From a virus: a stretch of DNA of 52,217 nt. A model generated the notes under the pieces. It was not told where the DNA came from. It ran no database searches and was given only the letters and a program-made list of their open reading frames with translations. The DNA is taken from positions 1 to 52,217 of the IMG/VR virus record IMGVR_UViG_3300023179_000149; one strand, written 5' to 3'. Every line of letters starts with the position of its first letter. The stretch's first letter is position 1. The translations under genes were made by a program, and so were the position numbers. Shown here piece after piece: positions 21,549-29,239 of this stretch.

Positions 21549-23410
21549 TGACAAGATTTATTCTTGACTTAGAGTCCAACGGACTGTTACCGACTTTAAA
21601 CAAAATTCATTGTGTTGTTCTTTATGATTTAGATAATGATAAATTTATTAGCTGTGCTGATCAAGACGGTTATTTACCAATAGCACATGCTTTAGACTGC
21701 ATATCTCAAGCTACATTATTAGTTGGACACAACATAATAAATTTTGACTTACCGGCATTAAAAAAAATCTATCCAAAACTTACATTAAGAATAGATTGTG
21801 ATTATTTTGATACATTGATAACAAGTAGATTGTTTTGGCCAGAGCTAACACCACTGGATCATGCAAAATATAGCCACATAAACCGTAAATACTTTGGTAG
21901 CCACTCACTTGCTGCTTGGGGTGAACGAGTTGGTGTAAATAAGATTGATTTTAAATCTGAATTAAAGCGCAAAGGAGACGAAGATGAGGATAATTCAAAA
22001 AGTGTTTGGGAAATGTGGTCTAAAACAATGCAGTATTACTGTGAAGGCGACGTTAAAGTGTCTCTTGAATTATATAAGTATATGTTGAGCCAGGGGGGAG
22101 ATAAACGCTCATTAGATTTAGAGCACCAATTTGCTTTAATAATGAATAAACAAGAAAGATTTGGTTTCCCTTTTAATGAAAAAGCTGCTTATGCCTTGGT
22201 TAATACTTTAAAAACAAAAAGAAATGAAATTAATGAAAAATTACAAACAGTGTTTCCTCCAGTGGTAAAAGAAAGGTGGTCTACAAAAACAGGAAAACGT
22301 TTAGCTGATAAAACTGAAATATTTAATCCGGGATCAAGAACACAAACTTCAAAAAGACTGCAAGAACTGTATCCAGAAATCACTTTTTGTCTTACAGAAA
22401 AAGGTAATCCTAAAGTAGATGATGACGTTTTAGAAAAATTAGGAACAAAATACCCTGAGGCTAAGATACTAGCTGAATATCAAACGTTAAATAAACGACT
22501 TGGACAAATTGCAGAAGGAAAAGAAGCCTGGCTTAAACATGTTCAAGTCTATAAAGACGGTAGGATTCATGGACAAGTTATTACAAATGCTTGTATCAGC
22601 GGGCGTTGTAGTCATAAACGTCCAAATATGGCCCAAGTACCAAGTGTTGGTCACGCTTATGGGTCTGAATGTCGCGCTCTTTTTTATGCTCCTGATGGGT
22701 GGAAATTAGTCGGCGCCGATGCATCTGGACTCGAATTACGAGCACTTGGAGCCTGGCTTGCATATTTTGATGGAGGAAAATATGCACGCCTTGTTAGCGA
22801 TAGTAGTGTCGATATTCATAGTTATAATGCTCGTATGTTTGGTTTATATAGTGGTGATCGGCCTATAGCCAAAGTAGAAAGAGATTTATCAAAGAAATTA
22901 ATATTTGCTTTAGCTTATGGTGCAGGTGCAAAAAAAGTTGGTAGTATTATTTCGCCACTTGAAGATGAAAATAAACAATATAAACAGGGAAAAAAAACAA
23001 TGGAAACATTTTATGAAAATTTACCTGCTATTAAACAATTAAAAGATTTAATTGAAAAAAGAGTTACAGAAAAAGGTTACCTTGTAGGTGTTGATGGAAG
23101 AAAACTGCAAATACGATCTAAACATTCAGCTTTAAACCAATTGCTCCAATCAACCGGAGCAATAACAGTTAAAAAAGCAACATGTATTTTGTATGAAGAT
23201 TTAACAGCGATTGGATTAAAATTTGGTGAAGATTGGGGATATGTTGCGCATATCCATGATGAATTTCAAACTCTTGTTAGGCCTGAACATGTTGAAATTT
23301 ATATGCAACTGGCTATTGACTCTTTTAGAAAAGCTGGTGAATATTTTAATCTTAAGTGTCCATTAACCGGGGAGGCACGGGTCGGTCAAAATTGGATGGA
23401 AAGCCACTAA
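21548..23410 (+). CDS. polA: Family A DNA polymerase (T7-type) with 3'-5' exonuclease
   Basis: 620 residues, near the size of T7 gp5. Exonuclease motifs: D7-L-E9 (Exo I), LVGHNIINFDLP near 57-68 (Exo II) and YCEGDVKVSLELY near 163-175 (Exo III). Polymerase motifs: A (DASGLELRALG, D391), B (RDLSKKLIFALAYGAG, with Phe453 at the place of E. coli Phe762), and C (HDE, 570-572). This is the replicative polymerase; T7-type enzymes often need a processivity partner, none being recognisable here. It lies upstream of dCMP deaminase and SSB genes. Confidence 0.95.
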   Translation: MTRFILDLESNGLLPTLNKIHCVVLYDLDNDKFISCADQDGYLPIAHALDCISQATLLVGHNIINFDLPALKKIYPKLTLRIDCDYFDTLITSRLFWPELTPLDHAKYSHINRKYFGSHSLAAWGERVGVNKIDFKSELKRKGDEDEDNSKSVWEMWSKTMQYYCEGDVKVSLELYKYMLSQGGDKRSLDLEHQFALIMNKQERFGFPFNEKAAYALVNTLKTKRNEINEKLQTVFPPVVKERWSTKTGKRLADKTEIFNPGSRTQTSKRLQELYPEITFCLTEKGNPKVDDDVLEKLGTKYPEAKILAEYQTLNKRLGQIAEGKEAWLKHVQVYKDGRIHGQVITNACISGRCSHKRPNMAQVPSVGHAYGSECRALFYAPDGWKLVGADASGLELRALGAWLAYFDGGKYARLVSDSSVDIHSYNARMFGLYSGDRPIAKVERDLSKKLIFALAYGAGAKKVGSIISPLEDENKQYKQGKKTMETFYENLPAIKQLKDLIEKRVTEKGYLVGVDGRKLQIRSKHSALNQLLQSTGAITVKKATCILYEDLTAIGLKFGEDWGYVAHIHDEFQTLVRPEHVEIYMQLAIDSFRKAGEYFNLKCPLTGEARVGQNWMESH

Positions 23411-23434
23411 AACTTAACTTATTATCTAGTATAC

Positions 23435-23443
23435 CCTTTGCAA
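23435..23443 (+). promoter_or_regulatory. CCTTTGCA-type start-proximal motif (best example)
   Basis: TAGTAT (23427-23432), resembling a -10 box, is followed at once by CCTTTGCAA, then the ATG at 23457. The same CCTTTGCA word occurs before ATGs at 7028, 8067 and 8993 and in the leader of 18130. It may mark transcription starts of one gene class. Confidence 0.45.
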
Positions 23444-23456
23444 CATAGACACCAAA

Positions 23457-23627
23457 ATGACAAATCCTGCAACCAAAACCACAAAAAAATCTCTTGAGGG
23501 AATGGACCTAAAAGAACTTTTCTTGATGAGTAGAGACATTGAAAATTTAATTTCAGCTTTACTTGAAAGACAGAGATTTATTCAAGAAGTAATTGGACAA
23601 CATTTTGAAGTTGTAAATGATCAATAA
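23457..23627 (+). CDS. Small helical protein, 56 aa
   Basis: A 56-codon frame between polA and the dCMP deaminase gene (ATG 23457, TAA 23625-23627). Residues 17-50 form one long amphipathic helix (LKELFLMSRDIENLISALL). It starts 14 bases after the CCTTTGCA motif, with a -10-like TAGTAT before that. No family recognised. Confidence 0.5.
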   Translation: MTNPATKTTKKSLEGMDLKELFLMSRDIENLISALLERQRFIQEVIGQHFEVVNDQ

Positions 23628-23639
23628 ATATTACAAATT

Positions 23640-24089
23640 ATGAACGCACATGAATATGTATGGCACCAACGTTTTATGCAGTTGGCAGAACTTGTGGCTA
23701 AATGGAGTAAAGATCCATCAACAAAAGTTGGGTGCGTTTTAATAAAAAAACGCCGAATTATTTCAACTGGTTTCAATGGCTTTCCAAAAGGCATAGACGA
23801 TGATATAAATAGATTAATGGACCGTGAAGAAAAATATGAGCTCACGATCCATGCAGAAACAAATGCCATCATTACGGCTGCAATTCACGGTGTTAGTACC
23901 AATGGTTGTAGTGCTTATATCACTATGCATCCATGCAGCCGTTGTGCTGCGGCACTTATCAATGCTGGAATCAAGAATGTTTTTATAAAAAGTTTAGATT
24001 CAGTTCCAAGTAGATGGGTTCAAAATTTTATTTTATCTTCAAAATTATTAAAGGAGGCTGGAGTACCTTTAGTTTCAATCGACCCTTGA
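23640..24089 (+). CDS. dcd: Deoxycytidylate (dCMP) deaminase
   Basis: 149 residues, typical length. Zinc ligands and catalytic Glu are complete: H71-A-E73 and P98-C99-S-R-C102. The N-terminal SKDPSTKVGCVLI and TGFNGFPKGIDD segments are typical of dCMP deaminases. It converts dCMP to dUMP, the substrate of the ThyX at 19041. Symbol is tentative since dcd is also used for dCTP deaminase, which has a different fold; family and reaction are clear. Confidence 0.9.
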   Translation: MNAHEYVWHQRFMQLAELVAKWSKDPSTKVGCVLIKKRRIISTGFNGFPKGIDDDINRLMDREEKYELTIHAETNAIITAAIHGVSTNGCSAYITMHPCSRCAAALINAGIKNVFIKSLDSVPSRWVQNFILSSKLLKEAGVPLVSIDP

Positions 24090-24091
24090 CC

Positions 24092-24100
24092 TGCTACACT
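24092..24100 (+). promoter_or_regulatory. Extended -10 promoter (TGCTACACT)
   Basis: TGCTACACT fits the TGCTANANT pattern seen also at 19803, 37877, 41468, 48600 and, reversed, 43238. It is 31 bases before the ATG of the SSB-like gene at 24131. Confidence 0.45.
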
Positions 24101-24130
24101 AACCTGCACACACAACACCTGTACTAAAAA

Positions 24131-24865
24131 ATGAATTCTTTTATTGGAATTGGAACTTACACAGGAGAAAAGTTCCACGAAAACGGATTGCGTTTTATGA
24201 GCATAAGCCTACCAAAAGTAGGTAAAAGTGGTTCAGACGTACCAATTCTTATGGTACCAAATAAAGCAGCGGGGGAAACTTTTGACGTGTTTCAACCGGG
24301 GGTACGGCTCCTTCTAGGTGGAAGGCTCTACCCAAACCGTCAAGATTACAAAATGTATCTGGTTCCAAACCAGCCATTGCAATTAGTTAATGACAAATCA
24401 TTACAAATAAACCGCGTAAATCTTGCTGGTGGTGTTGGGTTTATACCGGAGCAGAATAAAGAAGATTTATTTACATTTACAACAATGGTATCGGCACCTG
24501 CCCAGATGATACTTAATCACACCTGGGAGGATAGCCTCAGCTTCAGGATGGAGTCATGGGGGGATGATGCAAAACGCCTAACAACACTGCTTCATGTTGG
24601 GCGCCAGTTAAGTGTTGAGGGTGTCTTAAGGTATAACGTTTGGCAGGCGCAAGACGGTAGCCAACGCGGTACATATCAAATAAGAGTACGTGCCGGAATG
24701 TATTCAGTATTTGGTAAAAACAAAAATAAAGAGGAGCAAGCGAAAGTTAAAAATGAATTAAGAGAGGAAAAAATGTATTCACCTACTACCGATTTACAGG
24801 TATCTGAAAAGCCTATTCCTGTAACAATTTCTTGTTCTGTTGACGAAGACGCAGTTCCGTTCTAG
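24131..24865 (+). CDS. SSB-like protein with acidic tip
   Basis: 244 residues, probably two OB folds (first about 3-90, second about 105-205: LFTFTTMVSAP...RMESWGDDAKRLTTLLHVGRQLSVEGVLRYNVW...GTYQIRVRAG). The protein ends CSVDEDAVPF, an acidic-hydrophobic tail ending in Pro-Phe like the SSB C-terminal tip DDDIPF that recruits replication proteins. It is therefore the better candidate for the replicative SSB than the gene at 8067. Own promoter at 24092 and own terminator at 24890. Confidence 0.75.
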   Translation: MNSFIGIGTYTGEKFHENGLRFMSISLPKVGKSGSDVPILMVPNKAAGETFDVFQPGVRLLLGGRLYPNRQDYKMYLVPNQPLQLVNDKSLQINRVNLAGGVGFIPEQNKEDLFTFTTMVSAPAQMILNHTWEDSLSFRMESWGDDAKRLTTLLHVGRQLSVEGVLRYNVWQAQDGSQRGTYQIRVRAGMYSVFGKNKNKEEQAKVKNELREEKMYSPTTDLQVSEKPIPVTISCSVDEDAVPF

Positions 24866-24889
24866 TGTTAGCCCTGTTAGGTGGTTAAT

Positions 24890-24915
24890 GCCTGTTGCGC
24901 GACAGGCTTTCTTCT
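24890..24915 (+). terminator. Intrinsic terminator after SSB-like gene
   Basis: GCCTGT (24890-24895) pairs with ACAGGC (24902-24907) over TGCGCG, followed by TTTCTTCT. The stem is perfect; the U-run is interrupted. Confidence 0.65.
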
Positions 24916-24957
24916 CCAGGCCAGTGCCTAGTGCAGGTGCAACTCCTGCTCTGGAGA
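24913..24957 (+). ncRNA. Possible three-way-junction RNA with T-loop
   Basis: TCTCCAG (24913-24919) is perfectly complementary to CTGGAGA (24951-24957). Enclosed are a small GGC/GCC hairpin (sharing one base with the outer stem) and GCAGG/CCTGC (24933-24937, 24945-24949) closed on TGCAACT, again a UNNRANN T-loop. It lies between a terminator and the next gene's start, the usual place for a leader element. The T-loop hairpin resembles P2 of element B2 (CAGG-TGCAA-CCTG). Confidence 0.5.
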
Positions 24958-24985
24958 CAAGTCCACTAACCATCCTTTGAACGTA

Positions 24986-25915
24986 ATGTCTGTACTCGAC
25001 CGTTACCAAAATACCGCAAGGTATCAAGGTGTCCTCCGGGACTTTTGCAATTGTCAAATCCTTAATGACAAGTCCAAGCCAGGGCTTTTTCTTAAGGATA
25101 CTGTCTTAGCTCGTATCGGCTGGTCCGGTACACCAAGCATGTTTCCAGAAGCTGAAGAATATGAACATACTTATAATAACGGTGATTCAAACAAAGGTGT
25201 ATTTTTTAAAACACCCCGCATGTTAATTTTGCATTGCGGATTTCGTAAAGACGTAACCTTCATTGAGAACTCAGACAAAGGCGGAATTGAGGGCCTGTAT
25301 CCACGTGATTCGTTTTTATATGATGATTGGGAAGAAAAAAACCCAGACAAGCCCAATCCATACAAACGTCGTCGTCTTATATTAACTTTCCTTGTAAATG
25401 AAAAAGGTGGTCCGGTACATAAAAAACCGTTACTACTTTCAATACATGGTGGAGCATCTAATTTATTTACAGATGCTTATGGAACTTTTATTGAGCAACT
25501 TGAATCAGCTTTTGCTGACTATGCTGGCTCCAAAGGAGGTTCTGGCTTTGATCCAAAACAAGCTGCTGCTGCTATTTTTACTCCTACTTTCGGAGCACAG
25601 CAGTATGGTGACAAGCAAAAAAGCTGGATTGCTTATCCTAAATCTTGGGTAGTACCTACTTCTAAGACTATTGAGCAGTTCTTTCCTTCTACTAATGAAG
25701 ACATTGACTTTGTTGAAGAAGTGTGGGAGACCTGTTCACCTGAAGTGTATGCTAAATCTTTTTTCCAGCAATGTGAAAAAGAAATTGGCTTTCATGCAAT
25801 TAAACCTGGGCTTGACTTCACTCTTCCACCAGTCAGTGACTCCGGTAATAAAGGAGGTGTAGAAGCATTATTCGGTACTAGAAACGCTGACACAGGTGAA
25901 ATTGAACTAACTTAA
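24986..25915 (+). CDS. Conserved-looking protein, 309 aa (DUF5895-like?)
   Basis: 309 residues from ATG 24986; the frame opens at TTG 24977 but CCTTTGAAC overlaps there and the ATG is preferred. Sequence is globular and rich in aromatic residues (PSMFPEAEEYEHTYNNGDSNK, KSWIAYPKSWVVPTSKTIEQFFP). I recall a cyanobacterial family of this appearance (DUF5895), unverified. It sits with replication genes and is transcribed after the T-loop element, ending at a strong terminator. Function unknown. Confidence 0.55.
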   Translation: MSVLDRYQNTARYQGVLRDFCNCQILNDKSKPGLFLKDTVLARIGWSGTPSMFPEAEEYEHTYNNGDSNKGVFFKTPRMLILHCGFRKDVTFIENSDKGGIEGLYPRDSFLYDDWEEKNPDKPNPYKRRRLILTFLVNEKGGPVHKKPLLLSIHGGASNLFTDAYGTFIEQLESAFADYAGSKGGSGFDPKQAAAAIFTPTFGAQQYGDKQKSWIAYPKSWVVPTSKTIEQFFPSTNEDIDFVEEVWETCSPEVYAKSFFQQCEKEIGFHAIKPGLDFTLPPVSDSGNKGGVEALFGTRNADTGEIELT

Positions 25916-25932
25916 ATAAACTCCTATAATTA

Positions 25933-26205
25933 TCAGCCGTCCTTAGGGGCGGCTTTTAATTTATCCTCATAAGATCTAGAAATTAATTCAGCTTCAAATT
26001 TAGCTAAGCGTTTGCACAAACCACGAATTAAACTCTGCCTTTGTGTAGCTAATTCAGCAAGTGTAGTTGCAATTTGTTTTAGTTCCTGTTTACTATTAGT
26101 ATTTTCAATTCCTTGTTTTAACTTAGCAACAAAAAATTTATCTTCTACTGTACCTTGAAAGTCTTCGACAGCAAAGGGAGCAGCAGTTAAATCAAATCCT
26201 GACAT
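25933..26205 (-). CDS. Leftward helical protein, 90 aa
   Basis: 90 residues from ATG 26205 (an upstream in-frame ATG at 26223 adds six residues). After a short start (MSGFDLTAAPFAVEDFQG) it is almost entirely helical and coiled-coil-like (LKQIATTLAELATQRQSL). Its last codons lie inside the terminator of the convergent gene 24986-25915. No family recognised. Confidence 0.6.
   Translation of the reverse strand: MSGFDLTAAPFAVEDFQGTVEDKFFVAKLKQGIENTNSKQELKQIATTLAELATQRQSLIRGLCKRLAKFEAELISRSYEDKLKAAPKDG
25935..25962 (+). terminator. Intrinsic terminator
   Basis: AGCCGTCC (25935-25942) pairs with GGGCGGCT (25947-25954) through one wobble over the loop TTAG, followed by TTTTAATTT. It serves the rightward gene ending at 25915 and overlaps the 3' end of the leftward gene. 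Confidence 0.8.
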
Positions 26206-26319
26206 GAATTTGAAGCATATCAATCACTTTATAACAAATTAACAAAATGTCAAGTTGAAACAAAACTTTATTTTTTTTGTTTAATTAAAAACTAAGCTAA
26301 CCTTGTCTCTGCACACCAC

Positions 26320-26463
26320 ATGGCAAATCAAAAAAAAGCCTCCACCGGTAACAGTACAGTTACTGCAACTGCTAAACGTACATCGATTGGTAACGGCTTA
26401 CGCAAACTTGGTTCCTGGACACTAAAGCGTAAAAAACCTAGTCGTGGTCAGGGTAAACGTTAA
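26320..26463 (+). CDS. Very basic small protein, 47 aa
   Basis: A 47-codon frame (ATG 26320, TAA 26461-26463), rich in Lys/Arg/Ser/Thr with no acidic residue, ending KRKKPSRGQGKR. Probably a nucleic-acid-binding protein or a histone-like DNA compactor; it cannot be assigned to a family. It has its own leader beginning after the divergent leftward gene. Confidence 0.55.
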   Translation: MANQKKASTGNSTVTATAKRTSIGNGLRKLGSWTLKRKKPSRGQGKR

Positions 26464-26504
26464 CACAGTACGCTTATCACAATCCTATTAGTAAATCAAC
26501 TAAA

Positions 26505-27374
26505 ATGCTTTTATTAGCAAACCAACTAAATAAGGCCCAGGAATTAATTTATGGTCGAAAAAGGATTATTAATTGCTTGTATGCATTAAATCCAGAAAAA
26601 TTTGGAGGCTTACTAGCAACAGATATTAATTCAATTTCACTTAAAGGCTCTCAGATTATTTGTAATGTAGACGGTACCCTACTTTCATTAGAGCGTCGTC
26701 ATGTACTAAATAATTTTTTAGAGCACAGAACAAGAACACCATCATTCTTTGATTACACTGTATGGAAGAAATACAAATCTAAAGATCCAAACAATGGTAT
26801 TCCTATTGCTGCTCTTGATTACTCTTCTAATCAGGCATATCCTACTATTTCTATTAATATTGGTAGGCCACCGAAAATCTTAACTGATTCAAACGGAGAA
26901 CAAAAAATTTATTTTGTTGAAGTTAAAGATCAAAAATGTAGTTGTCCTTCCTGGACACAATTAAATAATAACAAACAAGAAATAGCAAAAGAAGTGTATC
27001 AAGTCTGTAAGGATGAATACGTACCGATTTGCAAGCATATTAGCTGGAATAATGCAAACTTAAAACTAGAAACTTTACGTTATATGGTTCAAGAACAATC
27101 AAGAAAAAGAGGATACAACTTAAATATGTGTGTATACCATTTTGATTATAAAAGTGGCCGCCTACTTTATCGTGTAACAAATGATGGAATAAAAGATAAA
27201 ATGAATTGGTTACCTAAAAATTCTTGGAAAGAACAGCAAGTTTATACTGCTGACCATAACCCAACTGGCAACTGTTGGAAGGTATTTACAAAAGCTTTAA
27301 CACATGTTCCACCTTATCAGTTGATTAAATACAGTCAATCAGTTGAATACATAATGAATCAAATTAATTCTTAA
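26505..27374 (+). CDS. SWIM-type zinc-finger-like protein, 289 aa
   Basis: 289 residues. CSCPSW around residues 145-150 and ICKHISW around 180-186 form CxCx(n)CxH, the SWIM zinc-binding pattern found in DNA- or protein-binding modules. The N-terminal part and the C-terminal part (WKEQQVYTADHNPTGNCWKVF) are unrecognised. Located in the replication block, so a DNA-interaction role is plausible. No Shine-Dalgarno sequence seen. Confidence 0.55.
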   Translation: MLLLANQLNKAQELIYGRKRIINCLYALNPEKFGGLLATDINSISLKGSQIICNVDGTLLSLERRHVLNNFLEHRTRTPSFFDYTVWKKYKSKDPNNGIPIAALDYSSNQAYPTISINIGRPPKILTDSNGEQKIYFVEVKDQKCSCPSWTQLNNNKQEIAKEVYQVCKDEYVPICKHISWNNANLKLETLRYMVQEQSRKRGYNLNMCVYHFDYKSGRLLYRVTNDGIKDKMNWLPKNSWKEQQVYTADHNPTGNCWKVFTKALTHVPPYQLIKYSQSVEYIMNQINS

Positions 27375-27392
27375 CCACCATTTCTTATTATC

Positions 27393-27992
27393 ATGTCAGA
27401 CAAACAAAGCTATGTTCAACTTTCTGAATCAATTCAACACATTTCATTTTTAAAGGATCTTCCTGACACCAGTGAAGAAGATCGTGAATACCTGCAAAAA
27501 CATATTGAAGATCTTGCGTCTAGACATGAAAATAAATTTGATAACATTATAGGAATAATAAAAAAATGTGATGCTTATATTGAAGCATTAGAAAAAGAGA
27601 TGGAAGAGATAAAGAACAATAGAGATGCGTGGAAACGTAATAAAGAAAATCTTGTTAAAATTATTAAATTTGCTTATCAACAAAACCTTATTAGCAGTAC
27701 ACCAACAGGTGTGAAATACCAAGCTACTATTAAAGCTACAAAACCAAGGTTAATTGATAACTTTGAGTTGTGGTCAGACCAGGAAAAAGTAGAGTATGGA
27801 TTAAGAAAAATAACAACTCTCGTAAGAATGAAAGATGAAACTATTTTAGATGCTAAGCAAGAAGAGTTACCAGATAAGGATAGGGTTAGACAAGGCATAC
27901 TTGCAAACCAAAGTTCAGTGCCAGCAATTGCGCAATTAGTTCCCAGTTACAGCTTGATTTACGAGCGCAGAAAGCGTTTAATCTCTTCATAA
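27393..27992 (+). CDS. Siphovirus Gp157-like coiled-coil protein
   Basis: 199 residues. A central acidic/basic coiled coil (KCDAYIEALEKEMEEIKNNR) is followed by KENLVKIIKFAYQQ and a beta-strand region TGVKYQATIKATKPRL, the layout of Gp157-family proteins. That family is found next to SSB and recombination genes in siphoviruses, and its activity is unknown; original reports link it to phage resistance phenotypes. Neighbours here (SSB, SWIM finger, RecB-like nuclease) fit. Confidence 0.6.
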   Translation: MSDKQSYVQLSESIQHISFLKDLPDTSEEDREYLQKHIEDLASRHENKFDNIIGIIKKCDAYIEALEKEMEEIKNNRDAWKRNKENLVKIIKFAYQQNLISSTPTGVKYQATIKATKPRLIDNFELWSDQEKVEYGLRKITTLVRMKDETILDAKQEELPDKDRVRQGILANQSSVPAIAQLVPSYSLIYERRKRLISS

Positions 27993-28075
27993 CAACATGT
28001 AGAAATAATAAGATCTCTTGTTAAAAAGTAAGGGGTCTTCTATCCTGCCTATGTACCACTTTCTGAACTTTTATT

Positions 28076-28210
28076 ATGGTTGTAACAAGGCCTCAAGAAA
28101 AACAAGCTAAATTTTCCAACCCTAACGGAAATAAAAAATTCTATGATTCAATGAAAAATTTGTTATCAGAAGTCGTGTCTGAGAATTTCCAAGTAAAGGG
28201 AGGTAAATAA
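28076..28210 (+). CDS. Small protein, 44 aa, coupled to AbrB-like gene
   Basis: A 44-codon frame (ATG 28076, TAA 28208-28210). The TAATG overlap with the following start and the shared AAGGGAGGT ribosome-binding sequence near its end support coding. Composition basic, no motif (KKFYDSMKNLLSEVVSENFQ is helical). Confidence 0.5.
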   Translation: MVVTRPQEKQAKFSNPNGNKKFYDSMKNLLSEVVSENFQVKGGK

Positions 28211-28413
28211 TGGACACCCAAAAAAAATATTTAACATGCGATGAAGAAGGTGTTCTGACGTTACCGGACGAACTACTAAGTAAAATGGGATGGGAAGAAG
28301 GAACCTTGTTGGATTTTGCAATACAAAAAAATGGTACTATTATTGTGACAGCAATTGAAGAGGATAATGAAGAAGCTTTATCGGGACAGGTTAAGAAGAA
28401 GATTACTTCTTAA
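28210..28413 (+). CDS. AbrB/MazE-like swapped-hairpin DNA-binding protein
   Basis: 67 residues. LTLPDELLSKMGWEEGTLLDFAIQ followed by GTIIVTAIEE is the classic AbrB/SpoVT/MazE pattern (strand, LPxELLxxxGW-x-x-G, strands). Such proteins are transcription regulators or antitoxins. Strong Shine-Dalgarno sequence GGGAGGT. The following frame (28355) overlaps, so the pair may be a small operon rather than a classical toxin pair; no MazF-like toxin is visible. Confidence 0.7.
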   Translation: MDTQKKYLTCDEEGVLTLPDELLSKMGWEEGTLLDFAIQKNGTIIVTAIEEDNEEALSGQVKKKITS

Positions 28414-28537
28414 TATTATCTCTTTTATTGGGCAAAATAAAACCGATGAATATATATACGGTTATGAACAATGCCTTAAAGACGTAGTTAATTATCTAGA
28501 AGAAACAGAGTTATATATAAATAATTCTGTTGAGTAA
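28355..28537 (+). CDS. Small protein overlapping the AbrB-like gene, 60 aa
   Basis: 60 residues (ATG 28355, alternative ATG 28367). Basic N-terminus (KRIMKKLYRDRLRRRLLL) and acidic C-terminal half (DEYIYGYEQCLKDVVNYLEETEL). The overlap with the AbrB-like gene is 47-59 bases. It could be a toxin-like partner, but no toxin fold is recognised. Confidence 0.45.
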   Translation: MKRIMKKLYRDRLRRRLLLNIISFIGQNKTDEYIYGYEQCLKDVVNYLEETELYINNSVE

Positions 28538-28555
28538 GGTTCACTTATTTAAACC

Positions 28556-28596
28556 ATCCGCCTTCTTCTACCAGAAAGGGGGCGGATTTTTGTTTT
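28556..28596 (+). terminator. Strong intrinsic terminator
   Basis: ATCCGCC (28556-28562) pairs with GGCGGAT (28581-28587), extended by TTCT/AGAA inside, then TTTTTGTTTTT. It closes the transcript of the AbrB-like operon. Confidence 0.85.
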
Positions 28597-28673
28597 TATT
28601 CATTTTTAATCCAGTAAGTGGGTGAAGCTCTGAGTGTATGGAAGTATGCTGATAAAGCAGTCGAAACTCAGTC

Positions 28674-28904
28674 ATGAGAGACGTAAAAAAGTTTAAGTAT
28701 CGCGGCACAGCCTCTGAACTCTTGCCTTCAATTGATTTTGAAGGCTATGAAATTAAATGCTTGAGGCACGGCAGCACTAACCACATTTTGTATTGTTACC
28801 CCAGGTTGGAGGACGGGGAGCCCTGCTGGGGCATGGACCTTGAAACCGCTAAAAAAGGAGTCATTAAAACAAAAAAACAAGCAGCAAAGAATATAGAAAA
28901 TTAG
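28674..28904 (+). CDS. Hypothetical protein, 76 aa
   Basis: 76 residues with a small beta-domain pattern (GTASELLPSIDFEGYEIKCLRHG, YCYPRLEDGEPCWGMDLE) and a Lys-rich end. No family recognised. Its leader has CTGAGT (about 28635-28640) complementary to ACTCAG (about 28667-28672) around an AAGCA/TGCTT-type inner hairpin, so the ATG follows directly after a hairpin. Confidence 0.55.
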   Translation: MRDVKKFKYRGTASELLPSIDFEGYEIKCLRHGSTNHILYCYPRLEDGEPCWGMDLETAKKGVIKTKKQAAKNIEN

Positions 28905-28975
28905 TTATCCCTGTATTTCTTGGGGAATAAACTCCTATAGAATCAAAAAGTAACTTTAATTACGGAATAAACACA

Positions 28976-29239
28976 GTGGCAAGACCGAGTATGAACCATG
29001 AAGCACTCATGGATGATCTGGCTTACCAGATTCATGAGTTCCTATTGGAAGAAGCAACCGAGTATAAAGGCGATCACTTAGTACTTATTCCAGTAACTGC
29101 TATTGTAAAAAAGTTTGAACGTAATCATAGAACAATTGCCAGGCGTTTGTCCGCTTTGAAAGAGCATGGTTTATTGCTACCTATAATTAAGAAGGATTAC
29201 ACTACTCTTTATTACGTTAAAGAGGAAGAAGAAAACTAA
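28976..29239 (+). CDS. Winged-helix DNA-binding protein
   Basis: 87 residues, GTG start. IPVTAIVKKFERNHRTIARRLSALKEHGLLLPI is a helix-turn-helix followed by TTLYYVKEE, the wing; together a small winged-helix domain. Probably a phage transcription regulator acting in the middle region. Its stop overlaps the next ATG by one base. Confidence 0.65.
   Translation: MARPSMNHEALMDDLAYQIHEFLLEEATEYKGDHLVLIPVTAIVKKFERNHRTIARRLSALKEHGLLLPIIKKDYTTLYYVKEEEEN

Noticed and set aside
24863-24960. tRNA gene suggested by a 5-bp/7-base arm next to a 7-bp closing stem
   Set aside because: No anticodon arm and only 13 bases where D and anticodon arms should be; kept as a three-way-junction candidate instead.
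28355-28537. MazF-like toxin partner of the AbrB-like protein
   Set aside because: No toxin motif visible and the size and charge do not match known folds; kept as an unassigned small protein.
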